5,620 bases of DNA from Akkermansiaceae bacterium (GTDB lineage: Bacteria > Verrucomicrobiota > Verrucomicrobiia > Verrucomicrobiales > Akkermansiaceae). Below, in pieces: positions 1-5,620 of the stretch. The notes under the pieces are model-generated. The model worked only from the letters and a program-made list of their open reading frames with translations. It made no database searches and was not told the DNA's origin. The number at the start of each line of letters is the position of its first letter. The stretch's first letter is position 1. The DNA is taken from positions 1 through 5,620 of the forward strand of contig JALOTR010000229.1 in NCBI GenBank assembly GCA_025457805.1. The letters run 5' to 3'. A program made the position numbers and the translations under genes.

Positions 1-660
1 CTGCTGCATGTCCTGCTTGGCTCGAATGTGGAGATGTGCCGGCGCAGGCTTGCCACGATGCCGGAGGGGCAGCGGGCGGATGTGATGCAGGGATTGGGTA
101 TCGAGAAAATGGATCAGCGTGAATTGGCGGGCTACGCGACCTTGGTGCGCGGTGAATTGTCGCCGCAGGATAGCACCCGGATCATCGCTCAGGCAGCGAG
201 TCTGGCCTTACTCAAAAAAATGGACTATGCCGAGCTGGACGCTGTTTTGGATCGGCTCGAAGCGACTCCCGCCGAGCGGGCTGCCACGGTTGCGGAACGT
301 GTGATGGTCCTGCAATCGTTCGGTTTTTCACCAAAGGCCGAGCGCAAGGACTTCGAAGCCTTGCGAAATTGGATCGGCAAGCAATCACCGGATTCCGATC
401 GTGAAAAGATGACCGGATCCCTGCTGGCAAGTGTGACACGCATGGAAAACCTCGGTTATGACGAGGCGGTTGCGATAGCGCTCGATTTTCGTCAGGCCAG
501 CGGCAGCGATGAGGCGCTGGCCACCTTGCTGGAAGATCAGGCGGCTGGGGGAAATCGTCAGAAAATCGTCCCTTTGTTGGAGAAAATCGCTGACCCACAG
601 CGGCGGGCGAAAATCCTCGGTCTGTTAGACAGCGCCCCTGATGCGCCCACTCCGCCATGA
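1..660 (+). CDS. Uncharacterised helical repeat-like protein, 5' end missing
   Basis: I do not recognise this gene as a named family. The frame is open from the first base of the window to the TGA at 658-660, giving 219 visible codons, so the true start probably lies upstream. Internal starts at 28 (GTG) and 34 (ATG) have no usable ribosome binding site. The product is rich in Ala, Leu, Glu and Arg and reads as a series of amphipathic helices, with loosely repeating blocks of about 35-45 residues such as 'AELDAVLDRLEATPAER' and 'FEALRNWIGKQSPDSDRE'. This suggests an alpha-solenoid resembling TPR or similar repeats. No catalytic motif, membrane segment or signal peptide is visible in this part. 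Its stop overlaps the start of the next gene, so the two are very likely co-transcribed and translationally coupled. The coding call is firm because the frame is long and coupled; the function is unknown. Confidence 0.75.
   Translation: MLHVLLGSNVEMCRRRLATMPEGQRADVMQGLGIEKMDQRELAGYATLVRGELSPQDSTRIIAQAASLALLKKMDYAELDAVLDRLEATPAERAATVAERVMVLQSFGFSPKAERKDFEALRNWIGKQSPDSDREKMTGSLLASVTRMENLGYDEAVAIALDFRQASGSDEALATLLEDQAAGGNRQKIVPLLEKIADPQRRAKILGLLDSAPDAPTPP
657..660 (+). promoter_or_regulatory. ATGA start/stop overlap, translational coupling site
   Basis: The ATG of the membrane-anchored protein (657-659) overlaps the TGA of the preceding gene (658-660). No Shine-Dalgarno sequence precedes the ATG: the upstream bases are the pyrimidine-rich 'gcgcccactccgcc'. 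Reinitiation by the terminating ribosome is therefore the simplest way for the second protein to be made, which would tie the amounts of the two products together. Confidence 0.7.
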
Positions 661-1424
661 AGATGTCGCTGATGTTTTCGATCTTGCTGATTGGGATCTT
701 TGCGGTTCTGGGATGGAAGAACCATGGGCGGCTCGAAGAGGCGAAACGCACCCGCAGCCAACTGGTCAAGAAGGCGGCAGAACTCTCGATTCCCTCCTAC
801 GGGGAGAGGCCCCGTGTCACGAAACGGGTGCGTGAAGAATCCGTATCGTTCGGAGTTAATGCGGACGAGGCGAGAACGAAGGTTTTGAAGGAAATCCGGG
901 ATTCTTTGAACTCAGTAGGCGATCGTGAAACTGCGAGAAAGATTCAAAAAGAACGCTTCAGGGAATTGGCGCGGGAATCCACCTACATGGGCTTCAACGC
1001 AGCAATGAGATGGGTGGAGAGCAGTTCCCTGAGTCCGGATGAAATGGGGGATTTTGTCGCCGGTGTGGCCCACAGTGGGAATTACAAGGACGCCGCTGAA
1101 TGGGTCCAATGGATGAATGCGAGTCTGCCAGCGGATGTGGCAAAACCAGCGATTCGTGACATGGTGTCCAACTGGTCGCGCAACGACTATCGGGCTGCGG
1201 GAAAATGGTTGGCCGGATTGGCGGAGGGTGACTTCAGGAATCTGACCGTGAGCGCTTTCGCGAAGGAAGTTTCTAATTATGCTCCGGATGCCGCCGTCCA
1301 GTGGGCAAAGACACTGCCCCCGGGGCCTGACCGGGATGAGATCATCCATCGCGTCTATATCCGGTGGCCAGAGGAAGATCCTAAGGGCCGGGCGGCGTTT
1401 GCGCAAGAACACGGAATTCGTTAG
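657..1424 (+). CDS. Membrane-anchored protein with C-terminal AAxxW helical repeats, function unknown
   Basis: A 255-residue protein of unknown function. Residues 4-20 (SLMFSILLIGIFAVLGW) form one hydrophobic segment, either a membrane anchor or an uncleaved signal sequence, with no clear signal peptidase site after it. A charged stretch (about 21-110, rich in K, R and E) could be coiled or flexible. From residue 115 to 244 there are about four tandem units beginning AAMRW, AAEWV, AAGKW and AAVQW at residues 115, 146, 180 and 212. The last unit contains 'AKTLPPGPDRDE', a phrase I associate with hypothetical proteins of Verrucomicrobiota (memory, not a search). The start ATG at 657 overlaps the upstream stop; an in-frame ATG at 663 is the alternative. 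The repeat fold suggests protein-protein contact at the membrane, but that is inference. No enzymatic motif is seen. Confidence 0.82.
   Translation: MKMSLMFSILLIGIFAVLGWKNHGRLEEAKRTRSQLVKKAAELSIPSYGERPRVTKRVREESVSFGVNADEARTKVLKEIRDSLNSVGDRETARKIQKERFRELARESTYMGFNAAMRWVESSSLSPDEMGDFVAGVAHSGNYKDAAEWVQWMNASLPADVAKPAIRDMVSNWSRNDYRAAGKWLAGLAEGDFRNLTVSAFAKEVSNYAPDAAVQWAKTLPPGPDRDEIIHRVYIRWPEEDPKGRAAFAQEHGIR
999..1388 (+). repeat. Four tandem protein repeats (AAxxW units) within the membrane-anchored protein
   Basis: Translated repeats start at residues 115, 146, 180 and 212, so spacings are 31, 34 and 32 residues. Each opens with Ala-Ala, has Trp at position 4 or 5, then a Leu- or Ser-containing turn and a second helix. 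Two of the units close with SNW or IRW before the next repeat. The units are divergent at DNA level, so this is an old protein repeat and not a recent duplication. The pattern fits a two-helix solenoid similar to TPR or Sel1-like repeats, but it does not match their consensus closely enough to name. Confidence 0.5.
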
Positions 1425-1459
1425 ACTCGCGGTTTGCAGCCTCGATTCCAGTGACTTGC

Positions 1460-1537
1460 CCTGCGAAAAACTTTTTTCCGAAACCGCTCTTGTCCGGGAG
1501 CGATTCCGTACCCTACCCTCGCCCAACCTTTCGCAGG
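1460..1537 (+). promoter_or_regulatory. Possible structured 5' leader of kdsB
   Basis: The 114-base gap before kdsB contains a perfect 9-base inverted repeat, CCTGCGAAA at 1460-1468 and TTTCGCAGG at 1529-1537. The right arm ends one base before the GTG start at 1539. Nested inside is a hairpin at 1485-1502 (CGCTCTT / GTCC loop / GGGAGCG, 7 pairs including two G-U). If transcribed, the outer helix would bury the only AGG near the start codon. This is a candidate for translational control, but a chance inverted repeat in a short region cannot be excluded. It matches no riboswitch family I recognise. No convincing sigma-70 promoter or intrinsic terminator was found in the gap. Confidence 0.3.
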
Positions 1538-1538
1538 C

Positions 1539-2297
1539 GTGCCTTCATTATCACCCACATCCCATGTTTTAGGAGTCCTCCCCAGCCGTTGGGGCTCCAC
1601 CCGCTTCCCCGGAAAGCCGCTTCATCTCATCGCCGGAAAACCGCTCATCCAGCATGTTTGGGAGCGCTGCCAGCGGTGTTCCGCACTGGATGAAATCATC
1701 GTGGCGACGGATGACGAACGGATTTTCGCCGCCGTGGAAGGTTTCGGCGGCAAGGCGGTGATGACTTCCACGGATCATCCCACCGGGACGGATCGGATTG
1801 CCGAGGCGCTGCGCTCCGTGCCGCGTGCCACGCACATCGTGAACATCCAGGGCGACGAACCGCTCATCGACCCCGCGCTGATTGATGAGCTTGCCCGCAC
1901 CATGACGTCCGACGCCTCGCTGGACATGGCGACGGCTGCCAATCCGCTCGATTCTGCCAATCCTGCGGTGGCGGATCCGAATGTGGTGAAAGTGGTCATC
2001 GCGCTCGATGGCCGGGCGCTTTACTTTTCTCGCTCGCCGCTGCCATTTTTCCGCAATCCCGTGGAGGGCTTGCCGGTGCTGCGCCACAAGGGCATCTACG
2101 CCTACAGCCGGAGCTTTCTCGAACGCTTCGTCACCTGGCCGCCCTCGCCGCTGGAGCAGGCGGAGTCCCTCGAACAACTCCGCGCTCTCGAAAACGGCGC
2201 GTCCATCAAAGTCCTTATCACGTCCGACACCTCACCCGGTGTCGATACTCCCGAACAAGCCCTCGAAATCGAACGCCTCCTCGCCGCCGAATCCTGA
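1539..2297 (+). CDS. kdsB: 3-deoxy-manno-octulosonate cytidylyltransferase (CMP-Kdo synthetase)
   Basis: This cytoplasmic enzyme activates Kdo for lipopolysaccharide inner-core synthesis: CTP + Kdo gives CMP-Kdo + diphosphate. The 252-residue product matches the family along its whole length. It has the nucleotide-binding loop PSRWGSTRFPGKPL at residues 15-28 (PARYASTRLPGKPL in E. coli) and IIVATDDERI at 53-62. TSTDHPTGTDRIAEA lies at 76-90 and NIQGDEP at 102-108, with the metal-binding Asp106. ALYFSRSPLPF lies at 160-170, LRHKGIYAYSRSFLERF at 181-197, SPLEQAESLEQLR at 203-215, and GVDTPE at 234-239 with the second metal-binding Asp236. The start is GTG, the only acceptable start codon in the open frame between the upstream stop at 1452 and the PSRW motif. 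It gives an N-terminus about seven residues longer than in E. coli. pyrG follows 27 bases downstream, so the supplier of its CTP substrate is probably in the same transcript. Confidence 0.97.
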   Translation: MPSLSPTSHVLGVLPSRWGSTRFPGKPLHLIAGKPLIQHVWERCQRCSALDEIIVATDDERIFAAVEGFGGKAVMTSTDHPTGTDRIAEALRSVPRATHIVNIQGDEPLIDPALIDELARTMTSDASLDMATAANPLDSANPAVADPNVVKVVIALDGRALYFSRSPLPFFRNPVEGLPVLRHKGIYAYSRSFLERFVTWPPSPLEQAESLEQLRALENGASIKVLITSDTSPGVDTPEQALEIERLLAAES

Positions 2298-2324
2298 ACT
2301 CCGAATCCCCAGCCCTTACTCTTC

Positions 2325-3944
<1,620 letters not shown>

Positions 3945-3956
3945 CTCGCGAAGCCC

Positions 3957-5620
3957 TCAAGGTTTCCATTCCAACTCGATCAGGGAAACACCCTGACGGT
4001 TGAGATCGAAGGAAACCTGGCACTTGTTATCCTCACGGATGACCTTCACTCCATCGGTGATGGGTTTCATCTGGCTGGCTTCTTCAAGCTCGCGGATTTG
4101 CGATTCACTTGGAGATTGAGGTGAACCCATGGCCAGCCAGGCGGTGAATGAATTCGAGTGGCCTTCATCTATGAGCCTTTGGGTGACGCTTGGGCTGCCT
4201 CTTGGCGTGCCTGTGAGATCAATGGTGATGGATGCCGCATCGCCGGGCAGGTCGTCATCATGATAGTGCCATGCGATCAATGTGATGCGATTGCCTTTGC
4301 GGGCGGCGAGGGCAGACACATCCGGAGCCTTTCGAATGCCTGATTTCAACACATCGTCCAATGCCACGGCAGCATCGCTGTGGACCTTCAGACGATCGCC
4401 ATCCATGCGGGAAAACATGCGGAAGACATTGAGCACCGGCTTGTCGATGCCATTGGTCGCCAGCGAGCGGAAGCCTGCGAAGTAAGGTTGATCCTCGAAT
4501 GTAAAAGCCCAGGTCAGCGCGCCTTCCAGATTCACGCCATGTTTCTCCGCGAGATCGAGTTTCTTCGGAAAACTGGCAGCCGTATAACTCGAATACATCG
4601 TGCCATTCCGATAGGCGAGATGGGGTCCCTGGCAGGCAGCGCAACCTTCCGGATCGGACTCGCCGATGACGATGGGCGTCTGTTTGAGTTGTGGGTAACG
4701 GGCGATCACGCCGAAAGCTCCATCGATATCCCGCAATTGATTGGACATGCCCATCCGCACGCGGCCTTCCACGTGTTGCGGGCTGCCTTTGGCATGGAAA
4801 GATATGAAATCCAAGGGTGTGCCTTTTTCGCCCGTGGCGTGGTTGGTTCCCTCAAGGCAGTGTTTGAGAAAGCTCTCCAGGTAATCGCCCCCCTTGCCGC
4901 CAGCGAGGTCGGGACCGCCCACCCGCGCTTTGGGAATTGCTCGGCGCACTGCTCGAATGGCGTGGTCGTGCAGTTTGTAAAACTCTTCCCGAGTGCCTTT
5001 CCAGTAATCGATATTCGGCTCGTTCCAAGTTTGCCAATACCACTTGAGAACCTCCTCTTCGCCATATCGGGAAACACTGTGTTTCGCCCACTGATAGATC
5101 AACTCTTCCCACTTTGCATAGTCTTTTGGCGGATGCGCCCAGCCTGCGTAGATCTTCGAATACTTGTCGGTCGGCGACCATGGATTGCGATAGGGCTCCG
5201 GCTTCACGGAAAGCGCCTTGGGCATGAATCCAAGTTGCACGTAGGGACGAACTCCCTTGGCTCGATAGGTATCAAAAATGCGGTCCACGATGGTCCAATC
5301 ATAGACGGGGTTCCCTGCCTCATCCTCGGTGTAGGCATTGGTGGAACCCCACTTGAGTCCGTGCTCGCCCTTGCCGGTGCAAAGCAGGCAATGCGTGCGG
5401 AAAAACACTTCGTCTTTTTTCAAATCCCCCAGATGGCCTAACAACTCGGAGCCATCATCCATGTAGGCATAATTCGGTTCATCGGCGCCGAAGAATCGCC
5501 AGATCGGCTTCAGCGGACCGGTGGGATTGGCCGCATCGATCTGCATGCGGACGGGGAAGTTTTCTGCCTGTGCGCAACAGGCAAGTCCGGCAAGGGCCAG
5601 ACCCGAGAGGAGGGTTTTCA
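3957..5620 (-). CDS. Secreted GH39-type glycoside hydrolase (beta-xylosidase-like), start one base beyond the window
   Basis: A predicted exported retaining glycosidase with a (beta/alpha)8 barrel followed by a beta-sandwich, in the style of GH39 xylan 1,4-beta-xylosidases and alpha-L-iduronidase. The frame is open to the right edge. The first visible bases read TG AAA ACC, so the start is very likely an ATG whose A is base 5621, giving 554 residues. The N-terminus is then a signal peptide (KTLLSGLALAGLACCAQA) with a signal peptidase I site before Glu20. Barrel strands are readable: EVFFRTH (beta2), RPYVQLGFMP (beta3), WQTWNEPN (beta4) with the probable acid/base Glu201, LDFISFHAKG (beta6), PIVIGESDP (beta7) with the probable nucleophile Glu321, and LTWAFTFED (beta8). 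The 120-residue gap between the two glutamates is close to the 117 of known GH39 enzymes. Residues beyond about 415 resemble the C-terminal sandwich. The exact sugar cannot be told from sequence. The gene converges on pyrG with 12 bases between stops. Confidence 0.9.
   Translation of the reverse strand, partial: KTLLSGLALAGLACCAQAENFPVRMQIDAANPTGPLKPIWRFFGADEPNYAYMDDGSELLGHLGDLKKDEVFFRTHCLLCTGKGEHGLKWGSTNAYTEDEAGNPVYDWTIVDRIFDTYRAKGVRPYVQLGFMPKALSVKPEPYRNPWSPTDKYSKIYAGWAHPPKDYAKWEELIYQWAKHSVSRYGEEEVLKWYWQTWNEPNIDYWKGTREEFYKLHDHAIRAVRRAIPKARVGGPDLAGGKGGDYLESFLKHCLEGTNHATGEKGTPLDFISFHAKGSPQHVEGRVRMGMSNQLRDIDGAFGVIARYPQLKQTPIVIGESDPEGCAACQGPHLAYRNGTMYSSYTAASFPKKLDLAEKHGVNLEGALTWAFTFEDQPYFAGFRSLATNGIDKPVLNVFRMFSRMDGDRLKVHSDAAVALDDVLKSGIRKAPDVSALAARKGNRITLIAWHYHDDDLPGDAASITIDLTGTPRGSPSVTQRLIDEGHSNSFTAWLAMGSPQSPSESQIRELEEASQMKPITDGVKVIREDNKCQVSFDLNRQGVSLIELEWKP
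3972..4002. terminator. Candidate stem-loop at the pyrG / GH39 convergent junction
   Basis: CAAC-t-CG-a-TCAGGG (3972-3985) pairs with CCCTGA-CG-GTTG (3991-4002) around an AAACA loop, giving 12 base pairs with two single-base bulges. It lies 27 bases past the pyrG stop, inside the last codons of the convergent glycosidase gene, and can form on either strand. Neither strand has a following T-run, so it is not a standard intrinsic terminator. It could help end or protect pyrG transcripts, or be a by-product of coding sequence. Confidence 0.25.

Noticed and set aside
28..36. GTG (28) or ATG (34) as the true start of gene 1
   Set aside because: The frame stays open to the window edge, and neither codon has a properly spaced ribosome binding site; truncation by the window is simpler.
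212..769. Minus-strand open frame spanning the gene 1 / gene 2 junction
   Set aside because: It runs across two coupled plus-strand genes; the translation is low-complexity Arg/Pro/Ser text typical of a shadow frame.
1465..1478. GAAAAA / TTTTTC palindrome as an intrinsic terminator after gene 2
   Set aside because: The stem is all A-T apart from one pair and would leave a two-base loop; too weak to terminate transcription.
1490..1519. Possible sigma-70 promoter for kdsB (TTGTCC, 18 bases, TACCCT)
   Set aside because: The -10 matches only 3 of 6 and the -35 only 4 of 6; such matches are common by chance, and the region overlaps a hairpin.
1279..1572. Plus-strand open frame bridging the end of gene 2 and the kdsB gap
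   Set aside because: It starts inside gene 2 in another frame and runs into kdsB; there is no start signal or motif, and no sign that it is a frameshifted extension of gene 2.
1569..2177. Minus-strand open frame (202 codons) opposite kdsB
   Set aside because: Arg/His-rich antisense shadow of an intact kdsB; no domain signature.
4380..5441. Long open frame (353 codons) on the plus strand opposite the glycosidase
   Set aside because: Antisense to a convincing glycosidase with both catalytic glutamates; the product shows no recognisable motif and is explained by the codon bias of the true gene.
5574..5591. Lipoprotein signal (lipobox around Cys15/Cys16 of the glycosidase)
   Set aside because: Residues before Cys15 are G-L-A, lacking the usual Leu at -3, and before Cys16 are L-A-C, with Cys at -1. 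The AQA site just after fits signal peptidase I better, although a lipoprotein is not fully excluded.

Overview
The window looks like a chromosomal segment from a Gram-negative member of the PVC superphylum, most likely Verrucomicrobiota of the Verrucomicrobiales (Luteolibacter/Haloferula-like) type. Three things support this. The second gene carries a tandem 'AAxxW...' helical repeat of a style I associate with verrucomicrobial hypothetical proteins. The order kdsB-pyrG is one I also know from Chlamydiae. No visible start has a convincing Shine-Dalgarno sequence. This assignment is inferred from sequence character, since no marker gene is present. Base composition is moderately GC-rich, and I see no mobile element, tRNA, rRNA or CRISPR array.

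Positions 1-1424 (+) hold two uncharacterised Ala/Leu-rich helical proteins. The first enters from the left edge and is 5'-incomplete. The second starts inside the stop codon of the first (ATGA, 657-660), has an N-terminal membrane segment, and ends in about four tandem units of 31-34 residues.

Positions 1425-1538 are a 114-base gap containing an inverted repeat and a nested hairpin, ending at the GTG start of kdsB. Positions 1539-3944 (+) hold kdsB (CMP-Kdo synthetase) and, 27 bases later, pyrG (CTP synthase). Both look intact, with all expected catalytic motifs. PyrG makes the CTP that KdsB uses to activate Kdo for lipopolysaccharide, so the pair is functionally coherent and indicates an LPS-bearing outer membrane.

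Positions 3957-5620 (-) hold a convergent gene for a secreted GH39-type glycoside hydrolase. Its reading frame runs through a clear signal peptide to the window edge, so that only the A of the probable ATG start lies outside. Its stop is 12 bases from the pyrG stop, and a bulged 12-bp stem-loop lies just inside its 3' end.

Nothing here is a demonstrable new defence or mobile system. The items most worth a second look are the coupled repeat-protein pair, the structured kdsB leader, and the two CxxC pairs on the active-site face of the GH39 enzyme.
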